Assembly (NCBI GenBank): GCA_003507115.1
Contig: DNWN01000128.1
Location: 1-10,118 of the forward strand
DNA from: Cryomorphaceae bacterium
Lineage (GTDB): Bacteria > Bacteroidota > Bacteroidia > Flavobacteriales > Schleiferiaceae
Direction of reading: 5' to 3'
DNA: 10,118 nt
Both the position numbers and the translations under genes were made by a program. The notes under the pieces were generated by a model. It ran no database searches and had not been told where the DNA came from. It saw nothing but the letters and a program-made list of their open reading frames with translations. Shown here piece by piece: positions 1-6,740 of this stretch; within the stretch, counting starts at the first letter, position 1; every line of letters begins with the position of its first letter.

Positions 1-118
1 TGCCTTCAAGAGTCACATCTTGACCAAAAAGGCAACCGATCGCAAGCGTCGTTTGACGCATGCCACGTTGGTCCACAAGTCCGACGTTAAGTCTATCAAG
101 GAGCAGTTGGTTCTGTAA
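1..118 (+). CDS. rpmI: 50S ribosomal protein L35 (bL35), C-terminal part
   Basis: The last 38 codons of L35 are read in the frame starting at base 2 and end at TAA 116-118; the start lies before the window. L35 is a small basic protein of the large ribosomal subunit. The visible part begins [17 protein letters not shown] and continues with a Thr-rich segment and a [11 protein letters not shown] tail, the usual Bacteroidota form of the L35 C-terminus. The high Lys/Arg content fits rRNA binding. It is followed after 81 bp by rplT on the same strand, the conserved infC-rpmI-rplT order; infC would lie upstream of the window. No terminator is seen between rpmI and rplT, so the two are probably cotranscribed. 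Identification is by sequence recognition and gene order. Confidence 0.93.
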   Translation, partial: AFKSHILTKKATDRKRRLTHATLVHKSDVKSIKEQLVL

Positions 119-199
119 TCCTTTTTGGTAATCATTAACCCTGTGCAAGCGCCCCTAAGTGTAGTTTCGGCTGCCGCGCTGCCAAAAAAAATGTAAACT

Positions 200-544
200 A
201 TGCCACGTTCAGTAAACAATGTCGCCTCTCGTGCCCGTCGCAAACGCGTGATGGCCATGGCCAAAGGCTACTTCGGCCGCCGCAAAAATGTGTGGACGGT
301 CGCTAAAAACGCCGTCGAGAAAGGTCTGCAGTATGCATACCGCGATCGCCGCAACAAAAAACGCAACTTCCGCGCTTTGTGGATTGCTCGTATCAACGCT
401 GGAGCCCGTATCAACGGAATTTCCTACAGCCAATTGATGGGCAAGCTGCACGCCAACAACATCGAACTCAACCGCAAGGTATTGGCTGATTTGGCCATGA
501 ACCACCCGGAAGCGTTCAAAGCCGTTGTCGATAAAGTGAAGTAA
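200..544 (+). CDS. rplT: 50S ribosomal protein L20 (bL20)
   Basis: L20 is a primary 23S rRNA-binding protein needed early in large-subunit assembly; in several bacteria it also represses its own operon. The 114-residue product has the family's usual length. It opens with [16 protein letters not shown], continues with the hallmark [10 protein letters not shown] and [15 protein letters not shown] stretches, and ends with [19 protein letters not shown]. The basic extended N-terminal arm covers about residues 1-60 and the globular RNA-binding part about 61-114. ATG 200 is the only sensible start and gives the exact family N-terminus. No Shine-Dalgarno sequence precedes it; the upstream bases are A-rich, as is common in Bacteroidota. 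It lies 81 bp after rpmI and is followed by an intrinsic terminator, so it is the last gene of its operon. Confidence 0.98.
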   Translation: MPRSVNNVASRARRKRVMAMAKGYFGRRKNVWTVAKNAVEKGLQYAYRDRRNKKRNFRALWIARINAGARINGISYSQLMGKLHANNIELNRKVLADLAMNHPEAFKAVVDKVK

Positions 545-564
545 GTAAGGTTCTGCTGATTAGG

Positions 565-595
565 AAAAGCCGGTGCACACGCATCGGCTTTTTTT
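565..595 (+). terminator. Intrinsic terminator of rpmI-rplT, possibly bidirectional
   Basis: Arms AAAAGCCGGTG (565-575) and CATCGGCTTTT (582-592) pair over 11 bp with one G-U wobble, around the six-base loop CACACG. The 3' arm runs into a T tract ending at 595. It begins 20 bp after the rplT stop. The A-rich 5' side gives a T tract on the other strand too, so the same hairpin could also stop the convergent ABC ATPase operon, whose last codon is at 623-625. Bidirectional action is inference. Confidence 0.85.
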
Positions 596-622
596 GTGTC
601 CCACCGCGCGGCACAGGCCGAT

Positions 623-1543
623 TTAGCTCACCCGGGTATACCAGGCCTGCCCGGCGTCCTCCCAAATTTGAATAGCTTCATATCCCGAGCGCTCCACCCG
701 CACCCGTAAGGCGGTGCTTGGAACCTGAGATTCATCCAGGTGCTCAGGTCGGAGGTACCACGTTTGATCAATCACAAAGGCCTCAGGATGCTTGACCAGG
801 GACTTGGGAACCCGTTTCTGTGGACGCTCATTTATCCGACCAAAGGCATGAGCCATCGCATGGGTTTGAGGGCGGGAATAAATCCTGTCCGGCGTCCCGG
901 TCTCCACGACACTTCCATCTTGCATGACATCTATGCGGTCGGCCCATTCCATCGCATCGCGCACGTCGTGCACGACCATGACGACAGTGGCCCCAGAACG
1001 CTTCTGCCAATCGCGAAGCATGTCCTGCAGGCGACGTTTGTGGTAGGGATCCAAGTGGGAGAAGGGCTCGTCGAGCAAGAGTACCCCCGGTCGGCCGATA
1101 AGGGCCTGACCGATAGCGAGGCGCTGCAGCTCACCGCCAGATAGGCCGCGGGCTTTTTCCGTCAAAGCCGGGGCTAAATCCAAGGTTTTAATCCATGTGC
1201 GCACAGCGCGATCCTCCGCCGCCTCGCTTCGAATTCCCGCGAACTCGAGCAGGTTGTCGCGGACGGTTTTGAAGGGCATTTGACCGAAGTCTTGTCGGAC
1301 CATTTTGATTCGAGGGTGGCCAGGCACCAGTGGTACGCGGATGTGCGGCGTGGAACCATACCAAACTTTTCCTTCATCGGGCACCATGCGGGCCGCAAGG
1401 ATATTCAAAAAAGTACTTTTTCCGGATCCCGAAGGGCCAAGAAGTGCGACAATTTCTCCACTCTCAGCCTGCCACGCCTGCACGGAGAGCAGGAATCGCT
1501 CAAATCCATGGAGAATGTCGGCAGCGCGGAGACGAATCGGCAT
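623..1543 (-). CDS. ABC transporter ATP-binding protein with TOBE-like C-terminal extension
   Basis: This is a nucleotide-binding subunit that would power a membrane transporter from the cytoplasmic side. From the chosen start it is 306 residues. Walker A GPSGSGKST lies at 36-44, the Q-loop Gln at 84, the signature LSGGE at 134-138, Walker B VLLLDEP at 154-160, the D-loop SHLD just after, and the switch His (VVHD) at 192. All catalytic motifs are intact. The last 75 or so residues, including WYLRPEHLDE and a predicted beta-rich end, resemble the TOBE-type regulatory domain of CysA/PotA/FbpC-like importers; this is inference. ATG 1541-1543 is chosen because it follows the lpdA stop after one base. 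In-frame ATGs further upstream (from 1573) would overlap lpdA and add a non-family N-terminus. No permease or binding protein is adjacent, so the substrate is unknown. An anion, iron or polyamine importer component is possible. Confidence 0.88.
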   Translation of the reverse strand: MPIRLRAADILHGFERFLLSVQAWQAESGEIVALLGPSGSGKSTFLNILAARMVPDEGKVWYGSTPHIRVPLVPGHPRIKMVRQDFGQMPFKTVRDNLLEFAGIRSEAAEDRAVRTWIKTLDLAPALTEKARGLSGGELQRLAIGQALIGRPGVLLLDEPFSHLDPYHKRRLQDMLRDWQKRSGATVVMVVHDVRDAMEWADRIDVMQDGSVVETGTPDRIYSRPQTHAMAHAFGRINERPQKRVPKSLVKHPEAFVIDQTWYLRPEHLDESQVPSTALRVRVERSGYEAIQIWEDAGQAWYTRVS

Positions 1544-1544
1544 C

Positions 1545-2930
1545 TTAGAGGTGAATGACTTCGTCATAGGCAACGGCCGTCGCTTCCATCACCGCTTCAC
1601 TCATTGTGGGGTGCGGGTGAACGGTCTTAAGCAATTCCATGCCTGTGGTCTCCAACTTTCGCACCGCTACAATTTCTGCAATCATTTCGGTAACATTTGC
1701 CCCAATCATGTGCGCTCCGAGGAGTTCGCCGTATTTGGCGTCGTAAATCATCTTCACAAAACCATCTTTCGCTCCGGCAGCCGAGGCTTTGCCCGAGGCG
1801 CTGAAGGGGAATTTGCCCACTTTGATCTCGTAGCCGGCTTCCTTCGCGGCCTTCTCGGTCATTCCGACGGAAGCGATTTCAGGCGAACAATAGGTACATC
1901 CTGGGATATTGCCGTAATCCAAGGCGGCCGGATGGTGGCCGGCAATGGCTTCGACGCAAATAATGCCTTCTGCGGAGGCCACGTGTGCGAGGGCTTGGCC
2001 CTTGACAATGTCCCCAATGGCGTAGTAGCCCGGAACACTCGTGCGGTACATGTCATCGACGACGACACGACCTTTTTCTGTCTTAATTCCCACCGACTCC
2101 AAGCCGATGTTTTCGATGTTGGTGGCCACACCTACAGCGCTCAGTACGACATCACACGTCAGGGTTTGCTCCCCTTTTGCGTTTTTGTAGGTCACGACAC
2201 AGCCCTTGCCGGACGTATCTACTTTGGTCACTTCCGTTCCTGTTTGAATGTCGATGCCGTTCTTTTTGAACGTGCGTTCCAACGCTTGGGACACCTCAAC
2301 GTCCTCATTGGGAACGATGTTCGGGAGGTATTCCATGATGGTTACCTGGGTGCCCATCGCATTGTAGACGTAGGCAAATTCGACGCCGATGGCGCCGGAA
2401 CCGACGATGACCATGGATTTAGGTTGGGTGGCCAACGTCATGGCTTCGCGGTAGCCGATGATTTTCTTGCCGTCTTGGGGAAGGCTGGGCAATTCTCGCG
2501 AACGGCCGCCGGTGGCCAAAATAATGTGCTTAGCACTCAGGATTTGGGTCCCTTGGTCGCCCTTCACTTCCAGTTTCTTGCCGGGAAGCACCTTGCCATA
2601 GCCCATGACCACGTCAATCTTGTTCTTTTTCATCAAAAATTGAATGCCCTTGCTCATGCCGTCCGCGACATCGCGGCTGCGCTTGACCACCTTGCCAAAG
2701 TCATGGGTGGCTTCCTTCACGGTGATGCCATAGTCTTCGGCGTGCTGAATGTATTCGAACACTTGGGCGCTCTTAATCAATGCTTTGGTTGGGATACATC
2801 CCCAGTTCAGGCAAACCCCGCCGAGGCTTTCTTTTTCTACCACCGCGGTCTTCAGACCCAATTGACTTGCGCGAATCGCCGCCACATAGCCGCCCGGGCC
2901 AGAGCCCAATACAATCACATCGTATTCCAT
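1545..2930 (-). CDS. lpdA: Dihydrolipoyl dehydrogenase (E3)
   Basis: A flavoprotein that reoxidises dihydrolipoamide with NAD+ in the pyruvate, 2-oxoglutarate or branched-chain dehydrogenase complexes, or in the glycine cleavage system. The 461-residue product has the family's usual length. The FAD-binding GSGPGGYVAA is at 9-18. The redox disulfide motif GGVCLNWGC gives Cys40 and Cys45. An ATGGRS motif is near 139-144. The NAD-binding VIVGSGAIGVEFAY is at about 174-187. A second FAD motif, YAIGDI, is at about 303-308. The dimerisation domain carries HPHPTMSE, with the catalytic His440 and Glu445 expected from the family. No key residue is missing. It begins 22 bp after ridA and ends one base before the ABC ATPase, so it is the middle gene of a minus-strand operon. 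No E1 or E2 gene is adjacent, so which complex it serves cannot be told here. Confidence 0.97.
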   Translation of the reverse strand: MEYDVIVLGSGPGGYVAAIRASQLGLKTAVVEKESLGGVCLNWGCIPTKALIKSAQVFEYIQHAEDYGITVKEATHDFGKVVKRSRDVADGMSKGIQFLMKKNKIDVVMGYGKVLPGKKLEVKGDQGTQILSAKHIILATGGRSRELPSLPQDGKKIIGYREAMTLATQPKSMVIVGSGAIGVEFAYVYNAMGTQVTIMEYLPNIVPNEDVEVSQALERTFKKNGIDIQTGTEVTKVDTSGKGCVVTYKNAKGEQTLTCDVVLSAVGVATNIENIGLESVGIKTEKGRVVVDDMYRTSVPGYYAIGDIVKGQALAHVASAEGIICVEAIAGHHPAALDYGNIPGCTYCSPEIASVGMTEKAAKEAGYEIKVGKFPFSASGKASAAGAKDGFVKMIYDAKYGELLGAHMIGANVTEMIAEIVAVRKLETTGMELLKTVHPHPTMSEAVMEATAVAYDEVIHL

Positions 2931-2952
2931 CGTGTTCTATTTAGTTGGATGG

Positions 2953-3336
2953 TCACAAAGGTAGGTAGGCCGTCGCAGAAATCTCGACCCGAACGCCCTT
3001 TGGCAAGCCCCGGACCGCGACGGTTTCTCGCGCCGGGGCGGATTCGCCAAAAATCTGTGCGTAATAGGTATTCACTTGGGCAAAAAGGGCCATATCCGTT
3101 AAAAAGATGCTGCATTTCACGACATCCTTCGGGGTGGCCCCAGCCGCGTCGAGCACAGCACAAAGATTTTTCAACACCCATTGCACTTCCTCGGCCAAGG
3201 TGGCCATTTTTAGTTCTCCGGTTGTTGGATCCAAGGCTATCTGCCCGGAAACGAATACAAAATCGCCAGCCCGCACGGCTTGGCTATAGGGGCCAATGGG
3301 GTCTGGAGCTTGGTCGGTATGAATAATATGTCGCAT
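2953..3336 (-). CDS. ridA: RidA family 2-iminobutanoate/2-iminopropanoate deaminase
   Basis: RidA (YjgF/YER057c/UK114) is a small cytosolic trimeric enzyme. It hydrolyses reactive enamine/imine intermediates released by PLP enzymes such as threonine dehydratase. The 127-residue product is the usual length. It begins MRHIIHTDQAPDPIGPYSQA, the classical family start with Tyr17, and contains FVSGQIALDP at about 28-37. The imine-binding arginine is Arg103 in PARETV, and Glu118 in VRVEIS is the expected acidic residue. The Cys two positions after the Arg in the E. coli protein (Cys107) is Thr105 here, a common substitution. ATG 3336 is chosen over an in-frame ATG at 3414, which would add 26 residues unlike the family. 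It is the first gene of the ridA-lpdA-ABC operon. A ridA-lptD-amidase neighbourhood is familiar from flavobacteria; that is memory, not something shown here. Confidence 0.95.
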   Translation of the reverse strand: MRHIIHTDQAPDPIGPYSQAVRAGDFVFVSGQIALDPTTGELKMATLAEEVQWVLKNLCAVLDAAGATPKDVVKCSIFLTDMALFAQVNTYYAQIFGESAPARETVAVRGLPKGVRVEISATAYLPL

Positions 3337-3573
3337 GAAATATCTTTTATTTCTACCAAATTCGGCATTCTTGGCGACATGAACGCTTTTTGACCTGCCC
3401 GAATCATCCCCCACTCCGCCTCACGTCCATGAAACTGTCCTGAACGGCCAGGTGGTCCAGAGAATGGCCCCACTTGTAGCGGCTTGCTTTCCCTGAAAGG
3501 CGGACATTCCTGGTTGCCCGTTTCCCCTGTTTTGTGATGACCACCCCGCACGCGTTCCCCACCGCCACCTTGC

Positions 3574-3581
3574 TAGCTTTG
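3574..3581 (+). promoter_or_regulatory. Candidate -7 element (TAGCTTTG) for the TrpG/PabA gene
   Basis: TAGCTTTG fits the Bacteroidota -7 consensus TAnnTTTG. It lies 45 bp before the ATG, which would give a leader of roughly 40 nt. No TTTG box at the usual 19-21 bp spacing upstream was found, so the match rests on one element only. Confidence 0.35.
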
Positions 3582-3614
3582 GAACCGCTAGGCCTCCCAC
3601 ATCCCTCACGGGGC

Positions 3615-3622
3615 TACCTTTG
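3615..3622 (+). promoter_or_regulatory. Second candidate -7 element (TACCTTTG) just before the TrpG/PabA start
   Basis: TACCTTTG fits TAnnTTTG and ends only four bases before ATG 3627. If it is active, transcription would start at or next to the start codon, giving a leaderless mRNA. No -33 TTTG box at proper spacing is seen. It competes with the match at 3574-3581 as the promoter of this gene. Confidence 0.3.
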
Positions 3623-3626
3623 TGCC

Positions 3627-4220
3627 ATGCATGTCGCCATCCTCGACAACCTCGACTCCTTCACCTTTAATCTGGCCCACCGGCTAGAGCCCATGGTGGA
3701 TCGCGTCACCGTAGTTCGAAACGACGATGCCCATGCGATGGACATTCTGGAATCCGGAGACGTCCTTATTTTTTCCCCCGGCCCAGGTCTCCCCCCGGAT
3801 GCCGGGTGCCTCATGGAGGCCGTTCAGCGGTTCGTAGGGCGCAAGCCTATACTGGGGGTCTGTTTGGGCATGCAAGCCTTGGGTCTGCATGCGGGGGGCA
3901 CCCTCTACCACGCCGGGCCTCCCCAACACGGTGTCGCCCGAACCATCGACCAGGCCTTGGTCCATTCCCACTTGTTTGCGAACATGTCCTTTCCCATGGA
4001 AGTAGGGCTATACCACTCCTGGGCTGTCGAAGGCATCGACGAAGCCGTCACCGCCCGACTGTCCCATGGGGTAGCCATGGCGGCCGAATGGCCTGAACTC
4101 GGGGCCTATGCCGTACAATTTCACCCAGAAAGTATTCTGACGCCCGCGGGGGATGCCCTGCTGGCGAATTGGGTGGCTCGAGCGCGCGAAGATGCCGCTC
4201 GTCTCGCAGGGCGGGCCTAG
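3627..4220 (+). CDS. Glutamine amidotransferase, anthranilate/aminodeoxychorismate synthase component II (TrpG/PabA type)
   Basis: A class I glutamine amidotransferase that releases ammonia from glutamine for the chorismate-using partner TrpE (tryptophan route) or PabB (folate route). From ATG 3627 it is 197 residues, the usual length. Seen are the N-terminal LDNLDSFTFNL, the oxyanion strand FSPGPGLPPDAG at about 49-60, the nucleophile Cys79 in GVCLGMQ, and the remaining catalytic residues His166 and Glu168 in QFHPESILT. The in-frame ATG at 3534 would add 31 residues unlike the family. Where the E. coli proteins have HGK, this one has HGV (101-103), and the usual Arg before the YHS motif is Gly (GLYHS). 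No trpE, trpD or pabB is adjacent, so TrpG and PabA cannot be separated; one protein may serve both. It stands alone between ridA and lptD and converges with lptD, leaving 30 bp. Confidence 0.9.
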   Translation: MHVAILDNLDSFTFNLAHRLEPMVDRVTVVRNDDAHAMDILESGDVLIFSPGPGLPPDAGCLMEAVQRFVGRKPILGVCLGMQALGLHAGGTLYHAGPPQHGVARTIDQALVHSHLFANMSFPMEVGLYHSWAVEGIDEAVTARLSHGVAMAAEWPELGAYAVQFHPESILTPAGDALLANWVARAREDAARLAGRA

Positions 4221-4225
4221 GATAC

Positions 4226-4240
4226 TCTCCTAGCCGGAGA
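4226..4240. other. Short hairpin between convergent genes
   Basis: TCTCC (4226-4230) and GGAGA (4236-4240) pair over five bases around TAGCC, in the 30 bp between the stops of the amidotransferase gene and lptD. On the plus strand it is followed by AAAAA, and neither strand has a T tract after the stem, so it is not a normal intrinsic terminator. No better terminator was found for either gene. Confidence 0.3.
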
Positions 4241-4250
4241 AAAAGTACGA

Positions 4251-6740
4251 CTAGTAATCGCCGATGCCGCGCCGACGCTCCAACTTGAGGGCCGACATGA
4301 GGGGAGCCTTGACGCCGATTCCAATGTTGTAGGACCGGGCATAGCCGAATGGAACCCAGCGAATGCGCATTTCCCAACAATGCAGTTGGCGTAGGACATC
4401 GATGGTGGTAAACGTGAAGTCCCGCGCCTTCAAATCGTAGCCCGTGGTAATGCCCAAGCGCCAATTGGCCGTGGGTTCCCACGAGGCATCCATCCGCACA
4501 CTTTGGGTCGTCTTCAGGTCCATGGAGCCTGCTTGGGTATTTTGGCGCAGGGAATAGCCCAGATTAAAGGTCCACGGGGCATGCCAATCCATAAAATCCA
4601 TGTACCCGTAATAATCGGGGTAGAGATCTTGCTCCAAGCCCATCTCATTCATGGGTGCCACGGGGCGCCCAGCGGCATTGCCGCCGCGGAAGCGCAGGTC
4701 AACGGACATCTGGTGTAAGGTGGGGCGCAAGGGGCCTTGCCCGGCCGACCAGGCAAAGGTCTCGAGGCGCTGGCCGCTGGAGTCCATGGCATACCAATCG
4801 TAGGCCCCTTGATAGGACAGTCGGACCTTGCTCTTCAGAAAGCTCGTACTAGCCCGAACTCCGACGGGACTCAGGGGGTTGCTTGCCAGCAGGGGGTTGT
4901 AGTTACTTTCCAGCGTGAAGTCTTCCAGCAAATTGAATTTCTTGACCGAACCCGAGTCTCCCAGAGCCCACTTTCCATCCAGCGTATTGCGCAAGCGGAA
5001 GTTGAGCCCACCCTGATTGCCCACTCCCGGGGCGCCAAAGATGAAGCCTTGGTAACGGCTGTAGGTCTTTAGCGTCCCGGAGGTGTCCGACTGGACGGTT
5101 TGAAAGGCATTCCACCGCTCGGTGGTGAAATCCGGCACATAACGCCAAGAGACCGAAGGGTACATCATATGCCGAATCGCCTTGACTGGTCCCCCACGCA
5201 GGTTGAAAATACCATAAATCGTTGTCGTCGCTCCGGCACTCACTCCATATTCCCGGGCCGCAAAAAATCCGGTAACTGTGTCTCGTTCCACCGACTGGGA
5301 AACAGAATCCCAGCGGTAGTCCAGCGCATAGGGATACCACCGCTCTTGGTAGTTGGCATTGGGATTGACCGTGATGAAGCGCAGAACTTTAATATTGGTC
5401 CCCATGTTGGCACTGTGGTTGACCCCAGAGCGCAGCCGGTCTGCAGCAAACAACAGAGTCGGTGTCGCCATTTCGGTCAATAGGCCACTCGTTTCATTGC
5501 GCCCTTGCATACTATACGTCAGGCCAATTTTCTCATACCATCGAGTTCCGCCCACGGGATTACGCCGGGCAAAAGGCTGAATGCGGCTCATTCCAAAATT
5601 GATGTCGGGCAAACTCAAAGACAAGGTCCCATTTTGGTTGTTCTGTCGGTGGCGAGCTGCCGCGGTGAGCGAAAAGGGACTGCCGGGCCAGCGCTTGGTG
5701 TAGCTGATCGACGACGACATGTCGTTCTTCTGAAAATCTTGGGCGTTGGTCGTCGTGTTCTTGAAGAAGCTTCCCGTGGCCAGTTCCACGCGGGCGCTGA
5801 ATTGCTGACTAGGGTGCGCTTTGGGATCTTGGCTATGACTCCAGGTCAAGCGGTAATCCCGCGAATCCATGAATTGGCCATTGGTTTGGCGGGGATCGCC
5901 AAATTTGGTGCGGTTGATTTGCAGACCCACATTGCCCGAATACCGGTAGCGAAACCGGTAATTACTGGCCGCTTGGATGCCAAAAGACCCTTGGGTGTAT
6001 ACATCCCCCGTGAGCCGGAGGTCATAATGGTCATTGAAGGACCAATAGTACCCGCCGCCTACTAGGCCCAGTCCCCACTCCCGTTTGTCCGTAAACGTAG
6101 GCAGGATGTATCCACTTGCTTGTTTTTCCATCATGGGAAAGAAAGCAAAGGGCAAGCCCAAGGGCGTGGGTAAGTCCAAAATTTCCAGAAAAGCCGGTCC
6201 CGTCACAATGCGCTTGCCGATATCTAAGCGGGCTTTTTGGGTCACAATGGCGAAGTGCGGATGCTCGTGGTTACAGGTCGTAAAGCTCATGGGGCCCAAA
6301 TAGTAGCTGCTGTCATCAATCATTTTGATGCGATCGCCGTGGATGTAGCCCCCATTTTCCGTCGTATTTCCTTGGTACACCCACCCTTTTTGGGTCTCGT
6401 AATTGTACCGCAGTGTATCCGCCCCGAACTGCCGATCTCCCTGGGTGAAGATGGGTCGGCCCGTCACTCGGCCGTCCGGCTGGGCCACCCCATAGGCGGT
6501 CAACACGTGTTCCGCGTAGTTGATTTCAATAAAGTGCGCCCGCAATTCCATCCCCTCCATGGTGACCATGGCTTCTTCTTGCAAGAGGACGGCATTTTTA
6601 TGGACCAGGTAGACTCCGTCTTGTTTGGAACGGAATTGGATAGGTGACGTGGATACCGCATCTTGTCCCCAGACCGAAAATGTCCCGGAGAGCAACAGGC
6701 ATATTGACGCGAAACCGCGTAATTTTGTTCCCAATCCCAT
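4251..6740 (-). CDS. lptD: Outer-membrane LPS-assembly protein LptD (OstA-like, Bacteroidota type)
   Basis: LptD is the outer-membrane barrel that, with LptE, inserts lipopolysaccharide into the outer leaflet. The 829-residue product begins MGLGTKLRGFASICLLLSGT, a signal peptide ending near SVWGQ (about 25). An OstA/LptA-like periplasmic domain with repeated short beta strands covers about 30-185. The rest, from about 195, alternates polar and aromatic residues as a large beta barrel does. The conserved TTCNHEHPHF at 154-163 and HCWEMRIRWVPFG at 787-799 are hallmarks I associate with Bacteroidota LptD. The only cysteines after the signal peptide are Cys156 and Cys788. ATG 6738-6740 is preferred over ATG 6753-6755 because it gives the cleaner signal peptide and leaves room for the -7 match at 6753-6760. 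It is divergent from the amidase with overlapping start codons. No lptE is visible. Confidence 0.9.
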   Translation of the reverse strand: MGLGTKLRGFASICLLLSGTFSVWGQDAVSTSPIQFRSKQDGVYLVHKNAVLLQEEAMVTMEGMELRAHFIEINYAEHVLTAYGVAQPDGRVTGRPIFTQGDRQFGADTLRYNYETQKGWVYQGNTTENGGYIHGDRIKMIDDSSYYLGPMSFTTCNHEHPHFAIVTQKARLDIGKRIVTGPAFLEILDLPTPLGLPFAFFPMMEKQASGYILPTFTDKREWGLGLVGGGYYWSFNDHYDLRLTGDVYTQGSFGIQAASNYRFRYRYSGNVGLQINRTKFGDPRQTNGQFMDSRDYRLTWSHSQDPKAHPSQQFSARVELATGSFFKNTTTNAQDFQKNDMSSSISYTKRWPGSPFSLTAAARHRQNNQNGTLSLSLPDINFGMSRIQPFARRNPVGGTRWYEKIGLTYSMQGRNETSGLLTEMATPTLLFAADRLRSGVNHSANMGTNIKVLRFITVNPNANYQERWYPYALDYRWDSVSQSVERDTVTGFFAAREYGVSAGATTTIYGIFNLRGGPVKAIRHMMYPSVSWRYVPDFTTERWNAFQTVQSDTSGTLKTYSRYQGFIFGAPGVGNQGGLNFRLRNTLDGKWALGDSGSVKKFNLLEDFTLESNYNPLLASNPLSPVGVRASTSFLKSKVRLSYQGAYDWYAMDSSGQRLETFAWSAGQGPLRPTLHQMSVDLRFRGGNAAGRPVAPMNEMGLEQDLYPDYYGYMDFMDWHAPWTFNLGYSLRQNTQAGSMDLKTTQSVRMDASWEPTANWRLGITTGYDLKARDFTFTTIDVLRQLHCWEMRIRWVPFGYARSYNIGIGVKAPLMSALKLERRRGIGDY
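6720..6727 (+). promoter_or_regulatory. Candidate -7 element (TAATTTTG) for the amidase operon, inside lptD
   Basis: TAATTTTG matches the Bacteroidota -7 consensus TAnnTTTG and ends 11 bases before amidase ATG 6739. The transcript leader would be only a few bases. It lies within the codons for the lptD signal peptide. A TTG at 6704-6706 is too close to serve as a standard -33 box. Confidence 0.45.

Larger units (their letters stand above)
3337..3626. promoter_or_regulatory. Divergent intergenic region between ridA and the TrpG/PabA gene
   Basis: About 290 bp without a convincing gene; the ORFs here are overlapping shadows. It must hold the promoters for the leftward ridA operon and the rightward amidotransferase gene. 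The 25 bp next to ridA are AT-rich in a GC-rich neighbourhood, but no TAnnTTTG match was found on the minus strand. On the plus strand there are two TAnnTTTG matches, at 3574-3581 and 3615-3622, listed separately. GGCCA at 3447-3451 and TGGCC near 3465-3469 form a short inverted repeat that is too weak to interpret. Confidence 0.5.

Noticed and set aside
119..199. Possible leader RNA or small gene between rpmI and rplT.
   Set aside because: Only 81 bp, with no open frame of note, no strong hairpin and no promoter match. It reads as a plain operon spacer.
1305..3326. A 673-codon open frame on the plus strand, opposite lpdA and the start regions of the ABC ATPase and ridA.
   Set aside because: Its protein is rich in His, Gly, Phe and Arg with no domain. 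It lies antisense to lpdA, which has all family motifs. Long antisense frames arise from codon bias in GC-rich genes.
3337..3414. N-terminal extension of RidA from ATG 3414 (minus strand).
   Set aside because: RidA proteins start at or near the IIHTDxAP segment, as from ATG 3336. The extra 26 residues look like untranslated sequence.
3447..3469. Inverted repeat GGCCA...TGGCC in the ridA-amidotransferase gap, considered as an operator.
   Set aside because: Only five bases per arm in GC-rich DNA, with no second copy and no nearby regulator gene.
3534..3626. N-terminal extension of the TrpG/PabA gene from ATG 3534.
   Set aside because: The extra 31 residues match nothing in the family, and the frame before ATG 3627 contains both promoter-like elements. 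ATG 3627 gives the canonical N-terminus.
4221..4250. Terminator between the amidotransferase gene and lptD.
   Set aside because: The five-base-pair hairpin there is followed by A residues on the plus strand and lacks a T tract on either strand.
5505..6065. Plus-strand frame of 186 codons inside lptD, and similar ones nearby.
   Set aside because: They are shadows of the lptD reading frame. The minus-strand product has the LptD domain plan and conserved motifs.
6625..6738. N-terminal extension of the amidase from ATG 6625.
   Set aside because: It would run 38 codons antisense inside lptD and bury the signal peptide. ATG 6739 puts the hydrophobic segment where it should be.
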